The notes under the pieces are model-generated. The model had not been told where the DNA came from and did no database searches. It saw only the letters and a program-made list of their open reading frames with translations. Positions 8,563 through 17,889 of a stretch of DNA of 64,000 bases are shown here, one piece after another (position 1 is the first letter of the stretch; every line of letters begins with the position of its first letter). The DNA is from VRUE01 sp963837695 (GTDB lineage Bacteria > Actinomycetota > Thermoleophilia > Solirubrobacterales > 70-9): NCBI GenBank assembly GCA_963837695.1, contig CAWINZ010000005.1, positions 558,001 to 622,000 of the forward strand, written 5' to 3'. The translations under genes were made by a program, and so were the position numbers.

Positions 8563-8587
8563 GACCATGGTCACCGTACCATGGTCA
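8562..8587. promoter_or_regulatory. Operator of the Phd/VapC pair
   Basis: Two copies of the palindrome ACCATGGT (8564-8571 and 8578-8585), 14 bp apart, flank the antitoxin start. The first extends to TGACCATGGTCA. This paired arrangement is typical for binding of Phd-family dimers. Confidence 0.7.
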
Positions 8588-8617
8588 TTTATACGTGGGG
8601 AGAGGCGCATACCCCGC

Positions 8618-9214
8618 TTAAGTCTGTGGCTCCCCTACCTCTCCCCTCAAAGCGCTGAATTCGTCCGCAAGCTCCGGCAATCGGTCCGCTTCGCCGGCGA
8701 CGACGCGTTTGCCGACCAGGGCGAGGATGCCCGCGGCGCGGACCCAGTCCGTCCCCAACCGCTCGGCGAACGCCGCGGCCATCGCGTCGTGCCGCTCAAC
8801 CCCCTCGGGGCCGGCGGCGAGGATCTCGACGGTCAGCAGCCGCGCCGAGGGAGGGTCGGCGGCAAATAGGGCGAGGGCGGTCCGTACGGTGACCCGAGGC
8901 CTCGCGCCAGGATCACTCTCCTCCTCACGCGCCCGATCGATTGCCTCCAACAGCCGACCCAAAAGCTGCCGGTGGGCGGCGAGCATGCAGTCCTGCTTGC
9001 CGGCGAACTGCTTGTAGAAGGTGAGCGAGGAGACGCCGGCCCGCTTCGCCACCTCGGCGACCGATGCCTGCGCGTACCCCCGCTCGGCGCAGACCTCGGC
9101 GATCGCCGCAACCAGCCGTTCGCGCTGGTTGCGCTCGACGACGTCCGCCGGGATCCCGTGGGACCCCGGCGGCAGGCGCCTACCGGTGATGCCTCTTGTG
9201 CTTGCGCTTGCCAC
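8618..9214 (-). CDS. TetR-family transcriptional regulator
   Basis: A 198-residue repressor. The N-terminal HTH reads RNQRERLVAAIAEVCAERGY, SVAEVAKRAGVSSLTFYKQF (about residues 28-70). A helical ligand domain follows (ARLLTVEILAAGPEGVERHD) with the KRVVAGEADRLPEL end found in the other TetR paralogs here. The ATG lies 35 bp inside the end of the upstream secreted-protein gene, so it may be co-transcribed with it. The preceding GRRLPPGSHGIP motif matches other paralogs (LPPGRHGLP), which supports this start. The ligand is unknown. Confidence 0.9.
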   Translation of the reverse strand: MASASTRGITGRRLPPGSHGIPADVVERNQRERLVAAIAEVCAERGYAQASVAEVAKRAGVSSLTFYKQFAGKQDCMLAAHRQLLGRLLEAIDRAREEESDPGARPRVTVRTALALFAADPPSARLLTVEILAAGPEGVERHDAMAAAFAERLGTDWVRAAGILALVGKRVVAGEADRLPELADEFSALRGEVGEPQT

Positions 9215-12200
9215 GACAACCGGGCTGCATCACGGGCTTGGCGCTCGCCGTCTTGCCGTTTTGGCCGGCGAAGCGGACATTGGCCCTGTTGACCCTCCCG
9301 CAGAGGTTTCTGCTGTTGACGATCAGGCCCTTCTTTGCTCCCTGCATCCTCAGCAGCACCTTTGAGATCGGCGCATCGGGTGCGTCTTCGACGCTCGCCC
9401 TGATCCCTCCGTGCACGGAGTCGATCCTGGTCGCGACCTCTACGTCGACCAAGCCGTGCAGGTCAAAGACGAGGTCGGGGAGCTTGTGGTTAGAGGAGCG
9501 CAGGTAGACCGGGCCCTGCAGCGGTTCATCGAGCAGCGGGGTCCAGGCTCTGATGTAGCCGTAGCGGGCTGCTTTGGGGCAGTTCTTGGCGGCGAACTGG
9601 ACCCGGGTGCAGATCGTTCTGATGTGGGCCTGGTCGAGGAATGCAGAGCTCGGCAGGCGCACGGTCAGGCCTTTGAGGTTCGCGTTGCCCTTCTTGGGGG
9701 TGTAGATCGCCTTCAGGCCCGGGTGTGCGCCGCGGCGGGTGCCGCCCTTCAGCTTCAGGGCGAGGTGTGGCTTGAAGCCGAGGTTTGCGCAGTTGGCCGC
9801 CTGGAAGCGAGTCGCAAGGTCGACGGGGACGTCGTCGCCTGCGTCAAGCACGTTCAGATAGCTGCCGAACAGGGTCGCCCTGGCCGAGCTGTCCGCGCAG
9901 TTGGTCGGGTTGAGGATGAAGTCGGGACGATCGACGTAGACGCGCAGGTCCCTGAGCCTCAACGGGATCCCGGCGAGAATGTGGGGGATCGGGTCAGAGG
10001 CCGAGCCGTCGACTTCGACTTCGGCGGTCTTCGGGTTCAGGGTCAGAGCCTCCTGGACGACGACGGTGCCGACGTCGAAGGGCCCTGCCTTTGCCGGGGT
10101 GATCGCGATCGCCGAGAGCGGGTCTCCGTTCAGCGGCCCTCCCAGGTAGACCTTGCCGCCGACGTAGGTGAGCACCGAGCCGACTCCAGCTCCGGCGAGG
10201 CTGCGGCCGATCTCAGAGTTGGCCGGACAGCTCGGGTTGGCCAGCTCCTCTGTCGCGCTCTTCGCCTTCGCCGCCGCGATCGCCGAGGTCGGGCATTTGT
10301 CGAGGCCGGCCAGCTTGCCGAGCACGCCCGGGGGCAGCACGGTCGAGAAGCGGGTCATTCCCTGTTCGCCGTCGTTGCGCGTCAGGCGCATGTCGAACTC
10401 GGTGTGGGAGCCGGCGTCATTGTTGATCGAGCCCGCCTGGAACTCGGGGTGGAAGGGCGGCACTCCCCCTTTGGGGCAGGCGCCTCCGTCGACACCGCGC
10501 TGCACCGTGAAGGTGCTCTTGCGAGTGATGACTTCATCGAGCTTGGGGTTGTCTGGGTCCTGCGCGGACCACGGCGTGAACTTGGCCACGATGTCGTAAT
10601 CCCCACAGGCCGGCGGGGTCACCAGCGGCGCTCTCCCGCCTTCTCTGAAGTGCAGGTCAAAGGAGTCGAAGGGCAGCTGGGGCGCGTCGTCGAAGGTGGT
10701 GACGAGCTGCCCGGTATTCGGGTCCGGCTCCACCTTGCCGGCCAGTTTCACCAGCACCCCCCGGTCCGGCGAGCGGGCGACAATGTACAGGGCAAGGAGG
10801 CTGTCGAAGGGGTTGTCGTACGGCTTGGCCAGATACAAGGCGCCCTTGACCTGCTCGTCGATCAGCGGCGTCTGAATCTGCACGTTGCCGATCTTCGCTG
10901 CATCGGGGCAGCCCTCGCCCGGGATCGAGTCATACCTCTCCCTCGCGTAGTCGACCGGGGAGCAGGTCGCAAGGCCCTCTGCCGCGGAGGGGTTCAGCGT
11001 CATCCCGTCGGGCAGGGTGACTTCGACCTTCTTCGGCTGGGCTTCGGCTATGCCGTCCTTGCTCAGCAGGCCCGTGTTGGGCATCGCCAGGCTGAAATCG
11101 AGCCCGGTGCCGTTCTCCGCCAGCTTGCTGGTCGGGGCGGCGCTGATCGAGGGGGCGAAGGGGAGCTTGTTGCAGCCGCTCAGCTTGCCGCCCCCGAAAG
11201 CCGCTTCCGAGACGACGCTGCCCGGCGGGGTATTCCACGGCTCGATTCGGGCCCCGTAATCGAGTGCCGTCACACAGGACACCGGCTGGCGCAGAAAGGC
11301 GTTTTCGCCGAGGCTGGCCGAGCGCTCGCACGGGCCCAGTTCTTCGCCGACCTTATAGGCGCAGTTCCAGCCCCTCGAGCTGTCGTGTCGGGGATCGCCC
11401 GGGACGCCCCACAGGGTCACCGTGCTCGAAAGCACTTGGGCCAGCTGGGTGGCGTTGCTGACGGTCGCGGTCACCCGGTATTTGTCGTCGGGGTCAACGG
11501 CGGTATCGATCACGATCGGGTTGCCGACCAGCATCATGCCGAAGCGGGCCGGCTCGCCGGGACGGGGCGGCAGGTTGAACACCGGCACGGCCTCGCGCAG
11601 CAGCCCGAGCAGCTGTACTTCCACCACGGTCGCCGACGTAACCCCGACTGCGCTCTCGGCCGGACAGTGGTTGACGAATTCGTCTCGGGCCAGGAAGACC
11701 GCCATCGGGCACTTTTCGACCGCGGTGGCGTTGCCGACGAAGCCGACCGGCAGCGGGAAGCTCAGATCGCGCGGCAGGGCCGGCTGTTCGACCCCCTTTT
11801 CCCTGTTGATCTGCCGCCCCGAGTTGAGCTGGATCGTGGTGCTCGTCTGGAAGGGATGGGCACCCGCCTGGGTGGCGGGCGCGCCGCCCTCTTCTTCGGC
11901 CTGTGCGGCGAAGCGCTCGATGCCGAAGGGAGTCGGATCCGGGCTGACCGCGATCTTCTGCGCGGAGCTCGCTTTGGGCGCGTTGCCGCCGGAGACGGTG
12001 ATTTTGCCCGGCGCGACCGCGCTCGGCGGGCTTTCGGTCAGCCCAACCGGAATTTCGACTTCGATCCCTTCGTAGGAGGGGAGAGTGCCTTCGTAGGTGC
12101 ACACCACTTTGTCCGCGGCTTCCAGCGAGCATTCGACCGGCCCGAATTTGTCTTGCGCGCCGGCGACCGCGTCTGCGCCGAAGGCTGCGACGCCGGGCGG

Positions 12201-12785
12201 AAGCTCGTCGACGATCGTCACCGGGTTCGCGGTCGCATCCAGCGGCGCATCGCCGAGGTTGGTCAGCGTGGCCACCAAGAGCCCGCTGCCGCCCTGGCTC
12301 AGCACTTTCGCGTTGAACGTCCCGAACTCATTTCCCGGTTCCTGGTAGAAGGTGATCGCGGGGGCGCCGCTTGCGGGAACGGTGACTTTGAACGGCGCGA
12401 CGCCGACCGGGCCGCCGGTGACTTCCACCGAGGGGCCCAAGGGCCCTTCCAGCACCGCTTCGAACTGGCTCGCGGTTTCGGAGACAGGGAAGCCGAAGGA
12501 GACAGGGCAGAAGAGTTCACCTGGGAATCCATTGGTGGCGAGGCAGCCGACGGGTTCGCCGCCGACGTCGATCCTCGCCGCCGCCCCCACGAAGGGGCCC
12601 AGTTCGCCAAGCGTCACTTCGATTTCCTGCACGTTGTCGGTTGCTTCCCAGAGGTTGGACGGACGACTGCCGTCCAGCACCTGCCACCAGGGCGACGTCG
12701 CCGAGGCGGAGGCGATCGGCAACAGGGCGAGCATGGCGAAGACGGCGCCGAGGGTGGCGGCTATGGTCGCTAGGCGCTTGGGCAT
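9180..12785 (-). CDS. Very large secreted repeat protein of unknown function
   Basis: A 1201-residue exported protein. A classical signal peptide (MPKRLATIAATLGAVFAMLA, ending SASA) begins at the ATG 12785, which follows AAGGAG at a 9-base spacing; the 20 codons upstream are not needed. The mature part is beta-rich with repeated modules: a segment with VFNLPPRPGEPARFGMML near residue 410, DLHFREGGRAPLVTPPACGD, and ETDKV-type Cys pairs (CPANSEIG, NLCGRVNRAN). It ends in a basic tail (RGKRKHKRHHR). No catalytic motif was recognised. It follows the NHL/Fn3 protein by 56 bp in the same orientation, so the two probably form a surface or matrix operon. Such proteins are frequent in Thermoleophilia as far as I recall. 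Confidence 0.85.
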   Translation of the reverse strand: MPKRLATIAATLGAVFAMLALLPIASASATSPWWQVLDGSRPSNLWEATDNVQEIEVTLGELGPFVGAAARIDVGGEPVGCLATNGFPGELFCPVSFGFPVSETASQFEAVLEGPLGPSVEVTGGPVGVAPFKVTVPASGAPAITFYQEPGNEFGTFNAKVLSQGGSGLLVATLTNLGDAPLDATANPVTIVDELPPGVAAFGADAVAGAQDKFGPVECSLEAADKVVCTYEGTLPSYEGIEVEIPVGLTESPPSAVAPGKITVSGGNAPKASSAQKIAVSPDPTPFGIERFAAQAEEEGGAPATQAGAHPFQTSTTIQLNSGRQINREKGVEQPALPRDLSFPLPVGFVGNATAVEKCPMAVFLARDEFVNHCPAESAVGVTSATVVEVQLLGLLREAVPVFNLPPRPGEPARFGMMLVGNPIVIDTAVDPDDKYRVTATVSNATQLAQVLSSTVTLWGVPGDPRHDSSRGWNCAYKVGEELGPCERSASLGENAFLRQPVSCVTALDYGARIEPWNTPPGSVVSEAAFGGGKLSGCNKLPFAPSISAAPTSKLAENGTGLDFSLAMPNTGLLSKDGIAEAQPKKVEVTLPDGMTLNPSAAEGLATCSPVDYARERYDSIPGEGCPDAAKIGNVQIQTPLIDEQVKGALYLAKPYDNPFDSLLALYIVARSPDRGVLVKLAGKVEPDPNTGQLVTTFDDAPQLPFDSFDLHFREGGRAPLVTPPACGDYDIVAKFTPWSAQDPDNPKLDEVITRKSTFTVQRGVDGGACPKGGVPPFHPEFQAGSINNDAGSHTEFDMRLTRNDGEQGMTRFSTVLPPGVLGKLAGLDKCPTSAIAAAKAKSATEELANPSCPANSEIGRSLAGAGVGSVLTYVGGKVYLGGPLNGDPLSAIAITPAKAGPFDVGTVVVQEALTLNPKTAEVEVDGSASDPIPHILAGIPLRLRDLRVYVDRPDFILNPTNCADSSARATLFGSYLNVLDAGDDVPVDLATRFQAANCANLGFKPHLALKLKGGTRRGAHPGLKAIYTPKKGNANLKGLTVRLPSSAFLDQAHIRTICTRVQFAAKNCPKAARYGYIRAWTPLLDEPLQGPVYLRSSNHKLPDLVFDLHGLVDVEVATRIDSVHGGIRASVEDAPDAPISKVLLRMQGAKKGLIVNSRNLCGRVNRANVRFAGQNGKTASAKPVMQPGCRGKRKHKRHHR

Positions 12786-12841
12786 CTGACGGTTCTCCTT
12801 GCTGAGTCGCTTGCCGGCGGCGGGGTGAATCCCGGGGGTGC

Positions 12842-15800
12842 TCATCGCGCCGCCCTCCGGTTGGCGCGCCTACAGCGCTTTGCCCGCTTGCCGAGGTTGT
12901 TCGCCTTGTCCGAGAGGCGCCTTGCTCTGCTCCGCATGCGCACCGCACGCTTCCCGTTGGCACTCCTTGCGTGGCGACGAAGCGCCCTGGCGTGTCGGCT
13001 GAGCCCGGCTACCCGACGCGAGGTCGCTCCGCAGTCGCTTTGTGGCCTCACGTTGCCAGCACCCTTGAAGCCGGCGCTGGCCGGAGTCGGGTCGTTGGGC
13101 GCCTGGGCCGCGGGCTGACAACTTTCGCCCAGGCATTCGGCGTTTGGCTCAAGCGCCGCCGGGACGCCGTCAACACGGGCGTTATAGACGTCGACCGCCG
13201 AGTCGGTGTCGGTGACCGAGAGCCGGCCCGAGGTGAGGAAGAAGACGTCGTTCCCGCTCGCGCCGGCGTCGAGGAACACGGATTCGCCTTCCGCGCTGCC
13301 CGAGGAGACCAGGCCCACGCAGCCCTCACCGGAACGCGCGACCGCGGCCCCACCCGAAGCGACGCCGCAGTCGCCGACGCCGGTCGGCTCGTACTGATAG
13401 AGATCCCAGTTCCCGTTGGAATCGGCTGGCACCAAGGGGTCGTAGGAATGAAAGAAGACACGGCCGCTGTCGAAGACCGCACGCGGGCGGTAGAGCGTGG
13501 CGGCGCCGCCGACCACGCCATTCAGGCCGACCGCCTCCGGCAGGATCGCCGCAGCCCACCGCTCCGACCAGAGCGCTTGCGGATCGACTCCCTTGAATTG
13601 CCCGACGAATGGCGGCAGCAGCTGCCCCGCCGGGCTGGCCCCGGTGGGGTTGCAGGAGACGCAGACCAGCCCTTCGGAGAGCCTGTCGTAGCGGAACACC
13701 TGCAGGTCGCGCTGGCCGCTGGCGGAATCGTGGTTGTCGATCCCAGTAAGCGGCAGCGCCGACATGAAGGAGAAGTAGCGCCCACTCGGCGACCCCGCGG
13801 AGCTCAGCCGCACCGCGTAGCCGGGGTTGGTGGAATCGACGCCCCAATCTTTCGCGTCTGCTTCGGAGAGAGTGACGACAAACCGCGTCCCCTCTCCCTG
13901 GTGCCAGACGTAGAGGTTGGGCTGACCGGCGAGGGCGACGTCGCCGGCTTCGTTCTGGCCAGCATCGAGGACGCCTTTGGCGACGAAGTAAACGGTGCCG
14001 CCGTCCTCGCTGATGGCGGAGACCTGGTCGAGGACTTCAGCGCTTTCGCCCACCGCTCCCACCGCGACGCTGAGATCGGTGAGGGTGGAGCAATCGGATG
14101 CGCCGGCCCCGGTCGGGATCTCACAGATGTAGAGATCCCGACCTTCTGGGCTGGCATCGTCGGTCAGCTGCTGGGAGTCGGTGAAGAACACCTTCGTCCC
14201 GTCGACACTGGCGCCCTGGTAGGCGGGCAGCACGGCGCCCCCACCGGTGCCCGATGTGACCGTGTCCAGCCGGGCCGTCTCGGCTTGCTCGAGGTCGCGG
14301 AGATACAGAGCGGTCGTTGCGACCCCGGTGGCTTCGTAGCCACCCTGGCTCCAGAACACCCGGGACCCGTCATCGGAGACGGCGTTGCGGAGAGAGCCCA
14401 GCCCCGAGCCGAGCAACCCCTTGACGGGGTCTTCGCCTCCGGGCAGGATGCTGACCCCGGCCAGCTGCTGCCCTTCGCTCCACATGTAGAGGCTTTCATT
14501 TTCAGCACCGGCAAACAGCGCCTTCTGCGCGCGGAGGACAACGTGGGTGAGATCCCGACTGGCGCCGCTGATGCTCACTTCGCTCTGGGGGCCGCCGAAG
14601 ATCGCTTCCGACGGCACGTTCGCGAATCCTTCCTTGGCGGTGACCAGCGGCGTATATGCGGCCGGTTCGGAGTTGTCCCGCCTGTAGGGAGCCTGCGCGG
14701 ATGCCGCCGGCGAGAGCGGGGTCGAGTCCCGCTGCTCGAAAATCGCCGTCGACAGATCTGGATCGAGGAGCTGATACTCGGTCCCGGTCCCGAGGCCAGC
14801 CGCTTCGGTGTGCGGGGGGGTTATGTCCTTCGAGTGCCACGCATCGCCGGCTCGGCGCGCGAGCACGGTCGAGCGTTCCGGCGCGCGGCTGCTTTCGGGG
14901 TCGGCTTCGATCGCGCCGTAGCTCTGGTAGGCGAGGCCGTTGCCGTCAGCCGCCGCCTGGATCACTCCGTTGTAGGAGTTGAGCAAAAGGCCGCCGTACT
15001 TGTTCGTCGGCGAGACCATCTCCCAGACGCGGGAATCAGGCAGCTCGAAGGCAAGCCCACCGGTTTGGGTCGTGAAGGTCCTGTCTTCGCTGTCGGGGCT
15101 CGGCCCGAACGAGTTTTCGGCGACCACCCGGTAGTGGTAGGTGGTATTCCGCAACAGCCCAGCGATCGACTGCGACACGGCGACGACGTCGTGGCCGGCT
15201 TCGATCAGCCCGCCGCCCAAAGGCCCCGACGTGCATTCGCTGCTTTCGCAATCGCCGAGGCCGTACTCGAAGCTATAACTCGTTTCGGCGGTGTTGGGGT
15301 TGATCCGCGCGTGAAGCACGGCGGAGTCAGCGGTCACGCCGCCCGCGGTCGCGACCTCGATCGTCGGCGGACCTTCGACGATGGGAACCGGGGCAAATAC
15401 CCTGACCTGGGAGAGACCTTCCAGAGGCGCATTCGCCACGTAAATTCGACCGCTCGCGCCGTCGACAGCTATCCCGCCGGGAAATTCGAGCTCGCCCTCT
15501 TCGCCGTCACCTCCAAAGCTGCTGCGAAACCCTCCGCCACTGTCATACTCGTTGATGTGCGATCCCGTACCGGTGAACCCGATCAGAACATTTTCGGTTG
15601 CCGGTGCGACGGCGACGCTGAGCGAACTATTGGGATCGAGCGGAGATGACCCGGCGGTGTAGGTGGTGAGGGGGGTAACTGGGTACTGCGAAGGCGTGAA
15701 CTTGGTCACGGTGCTCCCTCGCTGATTGACATACACACTACCGTCTCCCGCCACAGCGAGGTTGGCCGGTTCGAACGTTTCGAATTGGGACACCGCTTCA

Positions 15801-16507
15801 CCGCTGGTGGCGTATATGGCGACAATCCCGCTACTGGCATCGCTCGCATACACCCTGCCTTCGCCATCCACCGCCACCCCCAGTAAGGATTCGAAACCAG
15901 GCACCTCATTGGTTCCCGCGCCCGGCCCGGCACTGAAGAGGTGGGGTTCTCCATCGGGTCCGAAGGCCTGCAGCGCCGTTCTGTTCTTGCCGGTGACATA
16001 GATCGTATGGCTCGCGGAGTCCACCGCGATCTGGCGATTGCCTCCGCCAAGCGCGATTTCGAGCCCCGTGATTTCGTTGCCCGAGATGTATGGTTCCGAA
16101 CCGCCGAAGGCGACGGGGTTGCCGAGAAGATCGAACTTCGCCAGCGTTCCAGCATCGGCATCGAGCACATAAAGATCGTGCGTCTGCTGGTCCACAGCCA
16201 CCGATCCCGCCTTTTCGAAGCCCGTTGCTTCAGTCCCGTCGGGGCCAAAGCTGCCCAGGTATTCGGGAGGTTCGGCGGCCGACGCCGATCCTGCAAAGGC
16301 AACCAGGAGGGCGGTCGAGGCCAGGACCGCAAAGACGGCGAGCGGTTGACGCTGGACGGCGAGCGGTTGACGCTGTGAGGGCGCACCACTCCCTTTGGCG
16401 TCGGGCGAGGCTCCACGGGTCGCGACAACTCCACGGAAGAAGCGGCCGAGGCCGGTGGCCTGGCGCATGGTCGATCCCGCGGTCGATGCCTTCGCGTGGC
16501 GTTTCAC
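12842..16507 (-). CDS. Large secreted NHL-repeat/Fn3/beta-propeller protein
   Basis: A 1221-residue exported protein. The GTG at 16507 follows AAGGAG by eight bases and is preferred to an upstream ATG. An N-terminal basic segment precedes a hydrophobic signal core (LAVFAVLASTALLVAFAGSA). Next come NHL-type propeller blades (GSVAVDQQTHDLYVLDADAG, LGVAVDGEGRVYASDASSG, GGIAVDGASGRIYVANAP) to about residue 380. An Fn3-like domain follows (ATAGGVTADSAVLHARINPN to YHYRVVAENSFGPSP), then a second TolB-like propeller with Cys-containing loops. The end is an Arg-rich tail. A short tandem duplication (QRQPLAV twice) lies before the signal core. Surface binding or matrix function is inferred. Confidence 0.85.
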   Translation of the reverse strand: MKRHAKASTAGSTMRQATGLGRFFRGVVATRGASPDAKGSGAPSQRQPLAVQRQPLAVFAVLASTALLVAFAGSASAAEPPEYLGSFGPDGTEATGFEKAGSVAVDQQTHDLYVLDADAGTLAKFDLLGNPVAFGGSEPYISGNEITGLEIALGGGNRQIAVDSASHTIYVTGKNRTALQAFGPDGEPHLFSAGPGAGTNEVPGFESLLGVAVDGEGRVYASDASSGIVAIYATSGEAVSQFETFEPANLAVAGDGSVYVNQRGSTVTKFTPSQYPVTPLTTYTAGSSPLDPNSSLSVAVAPATENVLIGFTGTGSHINEYDSGGGFRSSFGGDGEEGELEFPGGIAVDGASGRIYVANAPLEGLSQVRVFAPVPIVEGPPTIEVATAGGVTADSAVLHARINPNTAETSYSFEYGLGDCESSECTSGPLGGGLIEAGHDVVAVSQSIAGLLRNTTYHYRVVAENSFGPSPDSEDRTFTTQTGGLAFELPDSRVWEMVSPTNKYGGLLLNSYNGVIQAAADGNGLAYQSYGAIEADPESSRAPERSTVLARRAGDAWHSKDITPPHTEAAGLGTGTEYQLLDPDLSTAIFEQRDSTPLSPAASAQAPYRRDNSEPAAYTPLVTAKEGFANVPSEAIFGGPQSEVSISGASRDLTHVVLRAQKALFAGAENESLYMWSEGQQLAGVSILPGGEDPVKGLLGSGLGSLRNAVSDDGSRVFWSQGGYEATGVATTALYLRDLEQAETARLDTVTSGTGGGAVLPAYQGASVDGTKVFFTDSQQLTDDASPEGRDLYICEIPTGAGASDCSTLTDLSVAVGAVGESAEVLDQVSAISEDGGTVYFVAKGVLDAGQNEAGDVALAGQPNLYVWHQGEGTRFVVTLSEADAKDWGVDSTNPGYAVRLSSAGSPSGRYFSFMSALPLTGIDNHDSASGQRDLQVFRYDRLSEGLVCVSCNPTGASPAGQLLPPFVGQFKGVDPQALWSERWAAAILPEAVGLNGVVGGAATLYRPRAVFDSGRVFFHSYDPLVPADSNGNWDLYQYEPTGVGDCGVASGGAAVARSGEGCVGLVSSGSAEGESVFLDAGASGNDVFFLTSGRLSVTDTDSAVDVYNARVDGVPAALEPNAECLGESCQPAAQAPNDPTPASAGFKGAGNVRPQSDCGATSRRVAGLSRHARALRRHARSANGKRAVRMRSRARRLSDKANNLGKRAKRCRRANRRAAR

Positions 16508-16763
16508 GTATCTCTCTCCTTGTCCCTCGAGCCCTCTGCCGGCCGCTTTCCCTTGGCGGTCCTGTGGCTCTTTTGATCTGTTCCCTGTTTCGCCAGACGG
16601 TTGCAGACAGTTCCTAGAAGGTGCTGGCTGTACCGCTGACAGCGCTAGGAAAGCACCCCGTGACGGAGTTGTCAAGGAAAGTTCCCAAAAGAGAAAGAGC
16701 GTTCCTAGATGCGTTCCCCGAAAGGACGCAGGAGTACCGTTCAGCCGAGGCTAAACTTCTGCC

Positions 16764-16919
16764 ATGCACGAGCCTCCGATGGACATCGGCGACCTGAAGA
16801 ACGCAAGGGCAGCCCGGCTGGACGCCGACCGCCGCACGTCGATGAGCGACCGTCTTGCGCGGCTCCACGCGCTTTGCAAGCAACTGGGTGCCATCAAAGG
16901 CGCCGCGACGGGCCGTTGA
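16764..16919 (+). CDS. Small protein paired with a nucleotidyltransferase
   Basis: A 51-residue charged helical protein (MHEPPMDIGDLKNARAARLD, then MSDRLARLHALCKQLGAIKG). Its stop overlaps the TTG start of the following nucleotidyltransferase (TTGA), so the two are coupled like a toxin-antitoxin pair. Similar small ORFs precede this nucleotidyltransferase type in related actinobacteria, as I recall. The spacer upstream (16508-16763), shared with the divergent NHL gene, is rich in GTTCCTAG-type motifs. The function is unknown. Confidence 0.6.
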   Translation: MHEPPMDIGDLKNARAARLDADRRTSMSDRLARLHALCKQLGAIKGAATGR

Positions 16920-17281
16920 GCGCGCTCGACCTGCGTTCCCTGCTCGAACTGCTGCACCGGAGAGAGGTCCGTTTCGTCGTGATCGGCGGCGTCGCCGTGG
17001 CCGCCCATGGCTACGTTCGCGGAACGGCGGATCTCGACCTGGTCCCAGACCCAGACCCGGAAAACCTGAAACGAGTCACGGCCATCTTGGATGAGTTGAA
17101 GTCAACCCTTCCCACCGCAAAGGGCCGGCGCTTCGAGCCCGCCTCAGACGCGGGGGTAATTCGCCGAGGCGGCAACGTCACCGCCGATACCGATTTCGGC
17201 GGGCTCGACGTCTTGAACCTGAGGAAGGTCGACTACGCCGTTCGGCGGGCGAGACGCCCCGCCTCGGCGGGACCGAGGTAA
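16916..17281 (+). CDS. Nucleotidyltransferase, probably C-terminally truncated
   Basis: A 121-residue protein with the polymerase-beta-like nucleotidyltransferase core: VRFVVIGGVAVAAHGYVRGT, then ADLDLVPDPDPENLKRV (catalytic D-x-D). Enzymes of this kind act as AbiEii/MNT-like toxins or regulators. It starts at TTG (16916) overlapping the small upstream gene. Homologs normally continue with a helical segment that positions the substrate; here the sequence runs out after GGLDVLNLRKVDYAVRRARR into the antisense 3' end of a TetR gene. The two genes overlap by 49 bp tail to tail. The tail was probably lost in a rearrangement. Confidence 0.68.
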   Translation: MSALDLRSLLELLHRREVRFVVIGGVAVAAHGYVRGTADLDLVPDPDPENLKRVTAILDELKSTLPTAKGRRFEPASDAGVIRRGGNVTADTDFGGLDVLNLRKVDYAVRRARRPASAGPR

Positions 17282-17889
17282 GGCAGGAGGACGAGCTCGG
17301 CGCAGTCGGGGAGGAGCTGCCCCAACTGCTCCGCTTCGCCGGCGGCGACCTTGCGCGAGACGAGCGAGACGAGGGCGCCGATCGTCGAGTCCTCGGTCGA
17401 GCCGGGCAGCCGCTCGCCCTCGGGTCGCTCGCCGCGCCCGAGGGCCAGGAGGGGCGCCATCTCCCCCACCGCCTCGTTGAAGCGCGCCGTCACCGCCGGC
17501 CCGGCAGCACGCGACTCGACCAGGCAGAGGCGGGCAAGGTCGGGCTCGGCGGCGAGGAAGGCGAGGGTCGCGCGGGTCGCCGCAATCGCCTGCTGGGGCC
17601 AACCGTCGACCGGCGCGACCGCTTCGGCGACCAGCTCGCGCAGGTGTCCGACGACCACCTCGAAGGCGGCGACGAAGCACTGCTCCTTGCCCTCGAAGTT
17701 GGCGTAGAAGACGCGGCGGCTGACCTTGGCGTGCCTGACGATGTCGGCGAGCGTCACAGCCGAGTAGCCCTTTTCGGCGACCGCTTCGGCAAGGCCGGCG
17801 ATCAGCCGCTCGCGCTGGTGGTGGGCGACCTGCTCGCGGCTGAAGCCGTGGCGGCCGGCGGGGAGGGGTCCTAGCTCTTCGGCGGGCAT
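17233..17889 (-). CDS. TetR-family transcriptional regulator
   Basis: A 218-residue TetR protein: LPAGRHGFSREQVAHHQRER, HTH TLADIVRHAKVSRRVFYANF (about residues 45-65), ligand domain with LARLCLVESRAAGPAV, and the paralog signature LVSLVSRKVAAGEAEQLGQL near the end. Its ATG overlaps the stop of the upstream ATPase (TGATG), which indicates one transcript and suggests that the ATPase and regulator act together. The 3' end runs into the truncated nucleotidyltransferase on the other strand. Confidence 0.9.
   Translation of the reverse strand: MPAEELGPLPAGRHGFSREQVAHHQRERLIAGLAEAVAEKGYSAVTLADIVRHAKVSRRVFYANFEGKEQCFVAAFEVVVGHLRELVAEAVAPVDGWPQQAIAATRATLAFLAAEPDLARLCLVESRAAGPAVTARFNEAVGEMAPLLALGRGERPEGERLPGSTEDSTIGALVSLVSRKVAAGEAEQLGQLLPDCAELVLLPYLGPAEAGRLARRTA

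Noticed and set aside
9411..12773. A 1120-codon plus-strand open frame
   Set aside because: Antisense to the secreted protein, which has a good signal peptide and ribosome-binding site. The plus frame has no membrane, signal or domain features.
12971..15649. An 892-codon plus-strand open frame
   Set aside because: Antisense to the NHL/Fn3 protein, which shows clear propeller repeats; the plus frame is a GC shadow.
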